Assembly: GCF_014650435.1 (NCBI RefSeq)
Contig: NZ_BMUY01000001.1
Coordinates: 974,622-1,038,621 of the forward strand
Source of the DNA: Streptomyces tendae
Lineage (GTDB): Bacteria; Actinomycetota; Actinomycetes; Streptomycetales; Streptomycetaceae
DNA: 64,000 nucleotides
Direction: 5' to 3'
Of this stretch, positions 25,885-33,470 are shown in pieces (positions within the stretch are counted from its first letter, which is position 1; the number at the start of each line of letters is the position of its first letter). The translations under genes and the position numbers were made by a program. The notes under the pieces were generated by a model that was not told where the DNA came from, ran no database searches, and was given only the letters and a program-made list of their open reading frames with translations.

Positions 25885-26531
25885 AGTTTCTCCTCCGACG
25901 CCTGGACGAACACCGTGCCGCTGCCGCTCAGCTCCAGCTGGAACGCCTCGCCGGAGCCGCGTCCCACCATGTCCCGCCAGCCCAGGGCCGTGGACAGCTT
26001 GTTGCGCACGTCCCCGTGGTGGGCGACGTAGGCCTGCGGGTCGACGCGCACCGGGCGCTGCGGGGTGATGGGCACCTCGAAGACGCCGCCGTGGGCCATC
26101 ACCGCCACCGAGCCGTGGCCCTTGAGGGACGTGGTGAACAGTCCCTGCCCGCTCACCTGGCCCCGCACCATGCCCATGACGCCGCCCTGCGAGCCGAGGA
26201 ACACCGTGCTCTGCTCCAGGGTGCCCTCGAAGGCGAGCAGGCGGTCCGCCTCCACGTACAGGGTGTCGCCCGACAGGTTGATCACCTGGACGTGGTGGCC
26301 GCCGTGCCCGAAGAACACGGTGCCGCTGCCCTCCACGGTCATCAGCGGCGTGTCCTCGTTCGCCACCCGGCGTCCGATCATCGACATGACCCCGCCCTGG
26401 CCGCCGCGCAGATTCGGGGTGAAGGACACCTCGCCGCGGTAGGCGAGCATGGCGCCGCGCTGGCTGAACAGCCGCTGCCCGGGTGCGACGGTCGCCTGGA
26501 CCATCTTCGAATTGATCTCCTGGAAGGCCAT
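25881..26531 (-). CDS. AIM24-family protein, second of three
   Basis: A 216-residue protein with the AIM24 fold only. Repeated motifs include MVQATVAPGQRLFSQRGAMLAYRGEVSF, the turn GQGLFTTSLKGHGSV, and VRVDPQAYVAHHGDV, followed by GRGSGEAFQLELSGSGTVFVQASE near the end. ATG 26531 begins two bases after the stop of the preceding gene, and the end overlaps the next gene. No signal peptide or membrane span is seen. The sequence is similar to both neighbours, with the first gene closest in the C-terminal half (GGEAFQIRFEGDGLVYVQPSE). Confidence 0.87.
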   Translation of the reverse strand: MAFQEINSKMVQATVAPGQRLFSQRGAMLAYRGEVSFTPNLRGGQGGVMSMIGRRVANEDTPLMTVEGSGTVFFGHGGHHVQVINLSGDTLYVEADRLLAFEGTLEQSTVFLGSQGGVMGMVRGQVSGQGLFTTSLKGHGSVAVMAHGGVFEVPITPQRPVRVDPQAYVAHHGDVRNKLSTALGWRDMVGRGSGEAFQLELSGSGTVFVQASEEKL

Positions 26532-26533
26532 GG

Positions 26534-27166
26534 TCAGACATCCCCCGCGATCGTGTTCCGCTCGCTCGGCTGCACGTACACCAGTCCGTCGCCCTCGAAG
26601 CGGATCTGGAAGGCCTCGCCGCCGCCCTCCCCGAACAGCGTGCGGAAGGTCACACCCGACTGGAAGGACTGCCGCAGGTTCCCCTGGTGCGCCACGTACG
26701 CGCCCGGGTCGACGGTCAGCGGGTACTGGGCGCTGACCCGCAGCACCACCGCCGGACCGTCGGACATGATCGCCGCCTGCCCGTGCCCCTCGATCGTCGT
26801 GGTGAACAGCCCGTTGCCCTGGGAGGCGCCGCGCGTGCCCGTGAAGCTGGTGCCGGTGCGCAGCCCGGCGTCGGCCGCCAGGAAGTTGCTCGACTCGACG
26901 TACAGCTTGTCGCCCTGGAGCCCCACCAGGGTGATCTCCGAGGCCCGGTCCGCGAACCAGCAGGTCCCCTGCCCTCTCACCTCCATCACCGTCATCTGCT
27001 CGCCGGTGATCCGCCGGGTCACCATGCCCCGGAGGCCCTCACCGCCGCCGCTCAGCTTCTTGAAGGCCATCTCCCCGTCGTACGCGACCATCGAGCCGTT
27101 CTTCGCCTTCACGGCGTCTTGGGTCATGTCGACGGCGAGGACCTTGCTGCCTTGAAGTCGGAACAT
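26534..27166 (-). CDS. AIM24-family protein, first of three
   Basis: A 210-residue AIM24 protein starting MFRLQGSKVLAVDMTQDAVK. The start at 27166 is chosen because family similarity begins there; the frame extends upstream to 27292 without a ribosome site. Motifs: GSMVAYDGEMAFKK, a central Gly-rich turn GNGLFTTTIEGHG, and LTVDPGAYVAHQGNL. It is the promoter-proximal gene of the three-gene operon and divergent from a DUF3817 gene over 183 bases. That gap contains an inverted repeat, CATTGT-TTGCC-ACAATG (27251-27267), of unknown role. Function unknown. Confidence 0.86.
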   Translation of the reverse strand: MFRLQGSKVLAVDMTQDAVKAKNGSMVAYDGEMAFKKLSGGGEGLRGMVTRRITGEQMTVMEVRGQGTCWFADRASEITLVGLQGDKLYVESSNFLAADAGLRTGTSFTGTRGASQGNGLFTTTIEGHGQAAIMSDGPAVVLRVSAQYPLTVDPGAYVAHQGNLRQSFQSGVTFRTLFGEGGGEAFQIRFEGDGLVYVQPSERNTIAGDV

Positions 27167-27349
27167 CGCCACGCTGCGAAAGTAGCCCCGCCACGGGTGG
27201 ACGGAACAGGGCCCACGGGTGGAGACCGACCCTGAGTCCATCCCTTGGGGCATTGTTTGCCACAATGGGCGAACGATTGTGCTTCCGTTCACAAGGCGGA
27301 GCGCACGCCGCCCGCGCCGTCAGCGACTCCCTCCCACCGAAGGTGACCC

Positions 27350-27694
27350 GTGGACCTCAAGACCGCCACCGCCCTCCGCCGCCTCCGCCTGGTCTCGGCC
27401 CCCGAGGCGATCTCGTTCCTCCTCCTGCTCGTCTGCTCCGTCCTGAAGCGGACCACCGACTTCAACGCGGTGCCGGCGATGGGCATGATCCACGGTGTCC
27501 TCTTCGTGCTGTACGTGATCTTCTGGGCCGACGCCTGGAACCGCGCCAAGTGGCCGCTGAAGACCGCCGCCCTCTACTTCGTCCTCTCGGTCCTGCCGAC
27601 CGGCGGCTTCTTCGCCGAGCGCAAGCTCAAGCGTGAGGCCGAGAGCGCGGTCATCGCCTCCCGCGCCCGCCAGGAAGGGATCGTCAACGCATGA
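27350..27694 (+). CDS. DUF3817 small membrane protein
   Basis: A 114-residue integral membrane protein with three predicted spans (residues about 19-33, 45-62, 73-86). The family motif AxSFLLLL...H is present as [14 protein letters not shown] and [16 protein letters not shown]. The cytoplasmic AKWPLK turn is followed by [17 protein letters not shown] 27350 follows AAGGTG. It overlaps the next gene by four bases. A paralogue is encoded 1 kb downstream (28661-29002) with the parallel motifs AKWPVK and PTAAFFVERRV. The function of the family is unknown. Confidence 0.85.
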   Translation: MDLKTATALRRLRLVSAPEAISFLLLLVCSVLKRTTDFNAVPAMGMIHGVLFVLYVIFWADAWNRAKWPLKTAALYFVLSVLPTGGFFAERKLKREAESAVIASRARQEGIVNA

Positions 27695-27984
27695 TCGTCG
27701 CCTTCTCCGTGACGCCGCTCGGTGTCGGCGAGGACGTGGGGGAGTACGTCGCCGACGCCGTCCGGGTGGTCCGCGAGTCCGGGCTGCCCAACCGCACCGA
27801 CGCGATGTTCACCTCGATCGAGGGCGAATGGGACGAGGTCATGGACGTCGTCCGGCGCGCCGTGGCCGCCGTCGAGGCACGCGCACCCCGGGTCTCCCTG
27901 GTCCTCAAGGCGGACATCCGCCCCGGCGTGACGGACGGCCTCACGTCGAAGGTCGAGACGGTGGAGCGCCACCTCGCCGAATGA
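27691..27984 (+). CDS. MTH1187/YkoF-type thiamine-binding protein
   Basis: A 97-residue ferredoxin-like fold protein of the DUF77/MTH1187 family. Family features are [24 protein letters not shown] at the start, then [23 protein letters not shown] and the strand [13 protein letters not shown]. Related proteins bind thiamine or hydroxymethylpyrimidine. Its ATG overlaps the stop of the DUF3817 gene (ATGA), so the two are coupled. A role in thiamine handling is inferred from the family only. Confidence 0.87.
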   Translation: MIVAFSVTPLGVGEDVGEYVADAVRVVRESGLPNRTDAMFTSIEGEWDEVMDVVRRAVAAVEARAPRVSLVLKADIRPGVTDGLTSKVETVERHLAE

Positions 27985-28036
27985 GCGCCCGGCGAGCGCC
28001 GATGCGCGGTCGGTGGTATCGAAGGGCGAGACGGGG

Positions 28037-28065
28037 CTGACCGGCATATGACCGGCCGGTAAGGT
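28037..28065 (+). promoter_or_regulatory. Promoter and inverted repeat of the MarR gene
   Basis: CTGACC at 28037-28042 and TAAGGT at 28060-28065 are separated by 17 bases. This places the transcription start at about 28073, on the GTG start codon (28074), so the gene is probably leaderless. GACCGGCATATGACCGGCC in the spacer contains GACCGG twice as a direct repeat and the palindrome ACCGGCCGGT (28051-28060), likely the binding site for the MarR protein itself. Confidence 0.6.
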
Positions 28066-28073
28066 CTCTTGCC

Positions 28074-28583
28074 GTGCCGAAGCCCCTCAGTCTCTCCTTC
28101 GATCCCATCGCCCGAGCCGACGAACTCTGGGCACAGCGCTGGGGCGGTGTGCCCTCCATGGCGGCGATCACCTCGATCATGCGGGCCCAGCAGATCCTGC
28201 TGGGCGAGGTCGACGCCGTGGTCAAGCCGTACGGGCTGACGTTCGCGCGGTACGAGGCGCTGGTGCTGCTCACCTTCTCCAAGTCGGGCGAACTGCCGAT
28301 GTCCAAGATCGGCGAGCGCCTGATGGTGCACCCCACCTCGGTGACGAACACCGTCGACCGGCTGGTGCGCTCCGGTCTGGTGGCCAAGCGCCCCAACCCC
28401 AACGACGGCCGCGGCACGCTGGCCACCATCACCGACAAGGGCCGCGAGGTCGTCGAGGCGGCCACCCGCGACCTGATGGCGATGGACTTCGGCCTGGGCG
28501 CGTACGACGCCGAGGAGTGCGGGGAGATCTTCGCGATGCTCCGGCCGCTGCGGGTCGCCGCGGGGGACTTCGAGGAGGACTGA
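28074..28583 (+). CDS. MarR-family transcriptional regulator
   Basis: A 169-residue regulator. The winged helix spans about residues 60-125: LPMSKIGERLMVHPTSVTNTVDRLVRSGLVAKRPNPNDGRG is the recognition helix and wing. N-terminal helices (LWAQRWGGVPSMAAITSIMRAQQILLGEV) form the dimer interface. GTG 28074 has no ribosome site, and a promoter just upstream implies leaderless transcription. It sits between two DUF3817 paralogues on the same strand, so those membrane proteins may be its targets. The ligand is unknown. Confidence 0.9.
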   Translation: MPKPLSLSFDPIARADELWAQRWGGVPSMAAITSIMRAQQILLGEVDAVVKPYGLTFARYEALVLLTFSKSGELPMSKIGERLMVHPTSVTNTVDRLVRSGLVAKRPNPNDGRGTLATITDKGREVVEAATRDLMAMDFGLGAYDAEECGEIFAMLRPLRVAAGDFEED

Positions 28584-28660
28584 GCAGCGGGCCCGGCGGG
28601 CCCGGCGAGTCGCCCGACCCGGTCGAAGATCGCGCGAAACGGGCGGTTACGCTCGGAGCC

Positions 28661-29002
28661 ATGAAAAAGAGCGTGCTGACCCGCTACCGGGTCATGGCGT
28701 ACGTCACCGGTGTGCTGCTGATCGCGCTGTGCCTCGGCATGATCGCGAAGTACGTGCTGGACCTGGGCGGCGCCGCGGACTTCACCCAGGTCGTCAGCAT
28801 CGCCCACGGCTGGCTGTACGTGATCTACCTGGTCTTCGCCTTCGACCTGGGCTCCAAGGCCAAGTGGCCGGTGAAGAAGCAGCTCTGGGTGCTGCTCGCG
28901 GGGACCGTTCCGACGGCCGCCTTCTTCGTGGAGCGCAGGGTCACCCAGGAGCTGGACGCGAAGGTCGCCGGCGCCGAGGCGCCCGCCGCCGCGAAGGTGT
29001 AA
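28661..29002 (+). CDS. DUF3817 small membrane protein, second copy
   Basis: A 113-residue membrane protein with three predicted spans, starting MKKSVLTRYRVMAYVTGVLL. It shares with the copy at 27350 the HGWLYVIYLVFAFD span, the AKWPVK loop and the ending PTAAFFVERRVTQE. ATG 28661 follows CGGAG; the frame extends upstream over the MarR 3' end but that part is not membrane-like. It lies 78 bases after the MarR gene and ends before a strong hairpin. Confidence 0.86.
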   Translation: MKKSVLTRYRVMAYVTGVLLIALCLGMIAKYVLDLGGAADFTQVVSIAHGWLYVIYLVFAFDLGSKAKWPVKKQLWVLLAGTVPTAAFFVERRVTQELDAKVAGAEAPAAAKV

Positions 29003-29024
29003 CCGGGCCCTCACCGGCCGTCCC

Positions 29025-29052
29025 ACCGCCGTACGGACACCCGTACGGCGGT
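29025..29052. terminator. Hairpin terminator after the DUF3817 gene
   Basis: A perfect 12-bp stem (29025-29036 with 29041-29052) with the loop ACAC. It separates the MarR/DUF3817 unit from the icmA promoter. Confidence 0.75.
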
Positions 29053-29058
29053 ACCCCA

Positions 29059-29088
29059 TCGACATTTACTTGGACGTCCTAGTAAATT
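29059..29088 (+). promoter_or_regulatory. icmA promoter with 24-bp operator
   Basis: TCGACA at 29059-29064 and TAAATT at 29083-29088 are 18 bases apart, giving a start at about 29095 and a leaderless icmA (ATG 29096). Positions 29064-29087 form an almost perfect palindrome: ATTTACT at the left, GGACGTCC in the centre and AGTAAAT at the right, with one mismatched pair. It fills the spacer and the -10 box, so a repressor bound there would block transcription. The regulator is not identified. Confidence 0.65.
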
Positions 29089-29095
29089 TGAAGGT

Positions 29096-30796
29096 ATGGA
29101 CGCTCATGCCATAGAAGAGGGCCGCCTTCGCTGGCAGGCCCGGTACGACGCGGCGCGCAAGCGCGACGCGGACTTCACCACGCTCTCCGGTGATCCCGTG
29201 GAGCCGGTGTACGGGCCCCGCCCCGGGGACGAGTACGAGGGCTTCGAGCGGATCGGCTGGCCGGGCGAGTACCCCTTCACCCGCGGCCTGTATCCGACCG
29301 GGTACCGGGGGCGTACGTGGACCATCCGGCAGTTCGCCGGGTTCGGCAACGCCGAGCAGACCAACGAGCGCTACAAGATGATCCTCCGGAACGGGGGAGG
29401 CGGGCTCTCGGTCGCCTTCGACATGCCGACCCTGATGGGCCGCGACTCCGACGACCCGCGCTCGCTCGGCGAGGTCGGGCACTGCGGGGTGGCCATCGAC
29501 TCGGCCGCCGACATGGAGGTTCTCTTCAAGGACATCCCCCTCGGTGACGTCACGACCTCCATGACGATCAGCGGGCCCGCCGTGCCCGTGTTCTGCATGT
29601 ACCTGGTCGCCGCCGAACGGCAGGGCGTCGACGCGTCCGTGCTCAACGGCACGCTGCAGACCGACATCTTCAAGGAGTACATCGCGCAGAAGGAGTGGCT
29701 CTTCCAGCCCGAGCCGCACCTGCGCCTGATCGGCGACCTGATGGAGTACTGCGCGGCCGGCATCCCCGCCTACAAGCCGCTCTCCGTCTCCGGGTACCAC
29801 ATCCGCGAGGCCGGGGCGACGGCCGCGCAGGAGCTGGCGTACACCCTGGCGGACGGCTTCGGGTACGTGGAGCTGGGGCTCAGCCGCGGTCTGGACGTGG
29901 ACGTCTTCGCGCCCGGCCTCTCCTTCTTCTTCGACGCGCACGTCGACTTCTTCGAGGAGATCGCCAAGTTCCGCGCGGCGCGCAGGATCTGGGCGCGGTG
30001 GATGCGCGACGTGTACGGGGCCAAGAGCGAGAAGGCGCAGTGGCTGCGCTTCCACACGCAGACCGCCGGTGTCTCGCTGACCGCGCAGCAGCCGTACAAC
30101 AACGTGGTCCGTACGGCCGTGGAGGCGCTCGCCGCGGTGCTCGGCGGCACCAACTCGCTGCACACCAACGCGCTCGACGAGACCCTCGCGCTGCCCAGCG
30201 AGCAGGCCGCGGAGATCGCCCTGCGCACCCAGCAGGTGCTGATGGAGGAGACCGGCGTCGCCAACGTCGCCGACCCGCTGGGCGGTTCCTGGTTCATCGA
30301 GCAGCTGACCGACCGCATCGAGGCGGACGCGGAGAAGATCTTCGAGCAGATCAAGGAGCGGGGGCTGCGGGCCCACCCCGACGGGCAGCACCCCGTCGGG
30401 CCGATCACCTCCGGACTGCTGCGCGGCATCGAGGACGGCTGGTTCACCGGGGAGATCGCCGAGTCGGCCTTCCGGTACCAGCAGTCCTTGGAGAAGGACG
30501 ACAAGAAGGTCGTCGGCGTCAACGTCCACACCGGCTCCGTCACCGGCGACCTGGAGATCCTGCGGGTCAGTCACGAGGTCGAGCGCGAGCAGGTGCGGGT
30601 GCTGGGCGAGCGCAGGGTCGCCCGCGACGATGCGGCGGTGCGGGGTGCGCTGGACGCGATGCTGGCGGCGGCGCGCTCCGGGGGCAACATGATCGAGCCG
30701 ATGCTGGACGCGGTGCGGGCGGAGGCGACGCTCGGGGAGATCTGCGGGGTGCTGCGGGACGAGTGGGGGGTGTACACGGAGCCGGCGGGGTTCTAG
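29096..30796 (+). CDS. icmA: Isobutyryl-CoA mutase, large subunit
   Basis: A 566-residue adenosylcobalamin-dependent mutase subunit that interconverts isobutyryl-CoA and n-butyryl-CoA. It has the substrate-binding TIM barrel but no cobalamin domain; that is a separate small subunit (IcmB), not in this window. Substrate choice can be read: F80 (IRQFAGFGNAEQTN) and Q198 (EYIAQKEW) replace the Tyr and Arg that bind the carboxylate in methylmalonyl-CoA mutase. These are the diagnostic residues of IcmA, and the length equals that of the known IcmA. The start ATG 29096 lies at the predicted transcription start. Valine catabolism and butyryl-CoA supply are the expected roles. Its chaperone could be MeaB encoded at 18.9 kb. 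Confidence 0.95.
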   Translation: MDAHAIEEGRLRWQARYDAARKRDADFTTLSGDPVEPVYGPRPGDEYEGFERIGWPGEYPFTRGLYPTGYRGRTWTIRQFAGFGNAEQTNERYKMILRNGGGGLSVAFDMPTLMGRDSDDPRSLGEVGHCGVAIDSAADMEVLFKDIPLGDVTTSMTISGPAVPVFCMYLVAAERQGVDASVLNGTLQTDIFKEYIAQKEWLFQPEPHLRLIGDLMEYCAAGIPAYKPLSVSGYHIREAGATAAQELAYTLADGFGYVELGLSRGLDVDVFAPGLSFFFDAHVDFFEEIAKFRAARRIWARWMRDVYGAKSEKAQWLRFHTQTAGVSLTAQQPYNNVVRTAVEALAAVLGGTNSLHTNALDETLALPSEQAAEIALRTQQVLMEETGVANVADPLGGSWFIEQLTDRIEADAEKIFEQIKERGLRAHPDGQHPVGPITSGLLRGIEDGWFTGEIAESAFRYQQSLEKDDKKVVGVNVHTGSVTGDLEILRVSHEVEREQVRVLGERRVARDDAAVRGALDAMLAAARSGGNMIEPMLDAVRAEATLGEICGVLRDEWGVYTEPAGF

Positions 30797-30870
30797 GCGC
30801 CGCGTGTTCCGGCGGGCGTCACCAGGGGGCTCCGCCCCCTGGACCCCCGGGCCTGTGCCCACCCACCACC

Positions 30871-30939
30871 CGACTCGGTCGGTCAAGAGGTCACCCGTCA
30901 CCCGCCAGCGGGCTCGGTCGGCCGAGAGGTCACCCGTCA
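30871..30939. repeat. Direct repeat of 30 bp, two copies 39 bp apart
   Basis: CTCGGTCGGYCRAGAGG followed by TCACCCGTCA occurs at 30871-30900 and again at 30910-30939. The second copy reaches the stop codon of the convergent TetR gene. It lies between the icmA and TetR stops, 140 bases in all, with a GGGGCTCCGCCCC-type hairpin ahead of it that may terminate icmA. Confidence 0.75.
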
Positions 30940-31572
30940 GCCGTCGCTCGGCTCGGGCGGTTGCGTGGTCAGGCCCCACAGGAGTACCTGCGTCAGGCCG
31001 CGTACCCACTCCTCGTTCGCGGCCTCCGCGCTGACCAGTGTGCGGTGCACCACCGATCCCGCGACCATGTCGAAGATCAGGTCGGCGGTGCGCGCCGCCT
31101 CCGCCGCGTCCGGCTCCGGCGGCAGCTCGCCCCGCGCCTGGGCCCGGGCCCTGCCCTCCAGCACCAGGCGCTTCTGCCGTTCGACGATCGAGGTGCGGAT
31201 GCGCTCGCGCAGCGCGTCGTCCCGCGTGGACTCCGCGACCACCGCCATCAGACCGCTCCTGGCCTCCGGACGGGCCAGGATCGCCGCGAACTGGAGCACC
31301 ACGCCCTCGATGTCGGCGGCGAGGGAGCCGCGGTCGGGCAGTTCCAGCTCGTCGAAGAGCTCCGCCACCGCGTCCACGACCAGCTCGTTCTTGCCCGCCC
31401 AGCGGCGGTAGAGCGTCGTCTTGGCAACCCCGGCCCGGGTGGCGACGTCTCCCAGGGTGAGCTTCGACCAGCCGAGGTCGACCAGGGCGGCCCGCGTCGC
31501 GGCCAGGATCGCGGTGTCCGCCGCGGCACTGCGCGGGCGTCCGGCACGGCCGGCGGGGGTGCTGCTCTGCAT
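30937..31572 (-). CDS. TetR-family transcriptional regulator
   Basis: A 211-residue repressor. The helix-turn-helix lies at about residues 22-66 (LAATRAALVDLGWSKLTLGDVATRAGVAKTTLYRRWAGKNEL). The C-terminal ligand domain is helical, with FAAILARPEARSGLMAVVAEST, and ends EWVRGLTQVLLWGLTTQ. ATG 31572 has no ribosome site; TAAGGT on the minus strand (31585-31580) places the transcript start at the start codon, so it is probably leaderless. It is convergent with icmA and divergent from the thioredoxin-TPR gene. It could regulate icmA, the thioredoxin-TPR gene or neither. Confidence 0.9.
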   Translation of the reverse strand: MQSSTPAGRAGRPRSAAADTAILAATRAALVDLGWSKLTLGDVATRAGVAKTTLYRRWAGKNELVVDAVAELFDELELPDRGSLAADIEGVVLQFAAILARPEARSGLMAVVAESTRDDALRERIRTSIVERQKRLVLEGRARAQARGELPPEPDAAEAARTADLIFDMVAGSVVHRTLVSAEAANEEWVRGLTQVLLWGLTTQPPEPSDG

Positions 31573-31581
31573 CCCCCGACC

Positions 31582-31596
31582 TTAACCGGCGGGTAA
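31582..31596. promoter_or_regulatory. Candidate TetR autoregulatory operator
   Basis: TTAACC-GGC-GGGTAA is an inverted repeat with one mismatch. It overlaps the -10 box of the TetR gene (TAAGGT on the minus strand), where a repressor would act on its own promoter. Confidence 0.5.
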
Positions 31597-31659
31597 CACG
31601 CGGCCCGTCGTGAGACAGATCACCGGGGCGGGGTGTCGCGACGCGCCCTGCTGGTATTA

Positions 31660-31676
31660 CGCTACGACGCGTAGCG
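31660..31676. promoter_or_regulatory. Inverted repeat CGCTAC-GACGC-GTAGCG
   Basis: A perfect 6-bp inverted repeat with a five-base spacer, between the divergent TetR and thioredoxin-TPR genes. TATTAC just to the left (31655-31660) could be a -10 box for the rightward gene. The shape fits a TetR-type site but differs in sequence from the repeat at 31582. Confidence 0.45.
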
Positions 31677-31841
31677 AAAGCGCGGGTCCACCCGCGCCCC
31701 AGCGACGACCACGGGCGTGGGGTGGGGACCCGGCGCCGAGCAGCACACACATCGGGCATGACACACACCGAACAGCACACATCCGGGCGGGCTTTCGACC
31801 CGGTTTTCACACGCGCGCGCCGTACGGGGGAGGATAGACCC

Positions 31842-32819
31842 ATGCAGCCACGGAACATGTCCATGAGCGGGGTCGTCGACCTCGCCGCGGTGAAGCAGGC
31901 CCAGGAGGCCAAGGCCAAGGCCGAGCAGGCGCGCGCCGACGCGGCCCGGAACGGCGGGACGGGTGCCGTCTCCCCGGCCGACCTCGTGATCGACGTCGAC
32001 GAGGCCGGTTTCGAGAGCGAGGTCCTGCAGCGGTCCACCGAGGTCCCGGTCGTCATCGACTTCTGGGCCGAGTGGTGTGAGCCCTGCAAGCAGTTGAGCC
32101 CGGTCCTGGAGCGGCTCGCCGTCGAGTACAACGGGCGCTTCCTCCTCGCCAAGATCGACGTCGACGCCAACCAGATGCTGATGCAGCAGTTCGGCGTCCA
32201 GGGCATTCCCGCCGTGTTCGCGGTCGTCGCCGGGCAGGCGCTGCCCCTCTTCCAAGGTGCCGCGGGTGAGGCGCAGATCCGCCAGACCCTGGACCAGCTG
32301 GTGCAGGTCGGCGAGGAGCGTTTCGGCCTGACCGGTCTCGTCGTCGACCCCGAGGCGGAGCCGGGCGCCGAGCGGCCCGCCGCCCCCGAGCGCCCCGCCG
32401 GGCCGCACGACGCGGCCCTCGACGCCGCCGTGCAGGCGATGGACGCGGGCGACCTGGGCGGTGCCGTCCAGGCGTACAAGAACGTGCTGGCCGAGGAGCC
32501 GGGCAACACCGAGGCCAAACTGGGCCTGGCCCAGGCCGAGTTGCTCCAGCGGGTGCAGGACGCCGACCCGCAGAAGGTCCGTCAGGAGGCGGCCGACAAG
32601 CCGGGCGACGCCCGGGCGCAGATCGCCGCCGCCGACCTGGACCTGGTGGGCGGCCACGTGGAGGACGCCTTCGGGCGCCTCATCGACACGGTGCGCGTCA
32701 CGGCGGGCGACGACCGGGACGCCGTACGGCTGCGGTTGCTGGAGCTGTTCGAGGTGGTCGGCGCCGAGGACCCGCGGGTGGCCGCGGCGCGCCGGGCGCT
32801 CGCCCGCGCCCTGTTCTAG
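31842..32819 (+). CDS. Thioredoxin-TPR protein (CnoX/YbbN-like)
   Basis: A 325-residue two-part protein. The thioredoxin domain (about residues 50-155) has the active site WAEWCEPCKQ and the cis-Pro in QGIPAVFAV. The C-terminal part (from about 190) is made of helical TPR-like repeats: AVQAMDAGDLGGAVQAYKNVLAEEPGNTEAKLGLA. E. coli YbbN/CnoX has the same layout and is a chaperone-redox protein. Here the CxxC is retained, so a redox role is possible. ATG 31842 follows GGGGGAGGAT. The N-terminal 45 residues are Ala/Lys/Glu-rich and probably disordered. Confidence 0.9.
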   Translation: MQPRNMSMSGVVDLAAVKQAQEAKAKAEQARADAARNGGTGAVSPADLVIDVDEAGFESEVLQRSTEVPVVIDFWAEWCEPCKQLSPVLERLAVEYNGRFLLAKIDVDANQMLMQQFGVQGIPAVFAVVAGQALPLFQGAAGEAQIRQTLDQLVQVGEERFGLTGLVVDPEAEPGAERPAAPERPAGPHDAALDAAVQAMDAGDLGGAVQAYKNVLAEEPGNTEAKLGLAQAELLQRVQDADPQKVRQEAADKPGDARAQIAAADLDLVGGHVEDAFGRLIDTVRVTAGDDRDAVRLRLLELFEVVGAEDPRVAAARRALARALF

Positions 32820-32905
32820 GCGGCGTCCGGCCGGCGCTCCGGATCGGCGCTCTAAACGCCGTCGGCGTGTTGCGTATGTGAAGGAGCTGTCGAAGAGGCG
32901 TCACT

Positions 32906-32943
32906 GCGGCCGCGCTTTACCAAAACTTGGTAATCGCGGCCGC
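32906..32943. terminator. Composite hairpin downstream of the thioredoxin-TPR gene
   Basis: GCGGCCGCG (32906-32914) pairs with CGCGGCCGC (32935-32943). Inside, TTACCAA pairs with TTGGTAA around the loop AAC, with an internal mismatch between the two helices. It lies 86 bases after the stop codon, so it may be the terminator. The symmetric TTACCAAAACTTGGTAA core could also be a protein-binding site. Confidence 0.55.
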
Positions 32944-32945
32944 TG

Positions 32946-33089
32946 TTACTGCCAGTAAGTCAGCGCCGCCGATCTGTCGGACTCTGTCCATCGATCAATA
33001 GTTTTGTTCCGCCCTCATGGCACACCCAGCGTCGCCGTTCGGGGCCGGTGCGTCGTCCCGCGGTCACACGCCCGCTACTAGCCAGTAAC
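32946..33089. promoter_or_regulatory. Paired TACT...AGTA inverted repeats
   Basis: TTACTGCCAGTAA at 32946-32958 is a perfect 6-bp inverted repeat around one base. A second site, CTACTAGCCAGTAAC at 33075-33089, keeps TACT and AGTA with a four-base spacer and the CCAGTAA half intact. Two similar sites about 125 bases apart upstream of one operon suggest operators of a dimeric regulator. The regulator is unknown. Confidence 0.5.
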
Positions 33090-33470
33090 GAACCCCCTTG
33101 TGTCGACGGCGAGAATGCACCACGATCGGCGACGCTCGGTCCATTCCCGTACCCCGACAGCCGGTCGGGTGGCGGGGGTTCCTGGGTCCCCACCGAGCAG
33201 GGTCGGCGGCAGTGATGCCGGCCCTTGGGCAGGGGGGTCTTCGCTCATCCGGCGAAGCCTGTCCAGCAGGGTTGTGCGTGATGCGTGTCAGGCGCGACCA
33301 GTGGTTGTCGCTCGGGGGTGATCGCCGGTTGTTCGGGCGCGTTGTACGTGCCGCCGAGGACGGGCGCTCTCCTTCCCGAGGACGTAGCACTTCTCCCATC
33401 CCTGCCGGGCCGAGTCGCCGACTGGCGACGGGGCCGAGGCCAGGAGATGTACGTCCGAGAAGGAGGAAAT

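Larger units (their letters stand above)
32820..33470 (+). other. Long intergenic region upstream of the DUF6230 operon
   Basis: About 650 bases without a convincing gene. It contains a long hairpin (32906-32943), a perfect palindrome TTACTG-C-CAGTAA (32946-32958) and a related site (33075-33089). The remaining roughly 380 bases to the gene have several open frames but no ribosome site or family similarity that I recognise. A long untranslated leader is possible. Confidence 0.7.

Noticed and set aside
27251..27267. Inverted repeat CATTGT-TTGCC-ACAATG in the AIM24/DUF3817 gap
   Set aside because: Arms of six bases and no matching -35/-10 boxes; too weak to call an operator.
29066..32518. Open frame of 1150 codons on the minus strand across icmA, the TetR gene and the thioredoxin gene
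   Set aside because: It runs antisense or out of frame through three well-supported genes; high GC content removes stop codons.
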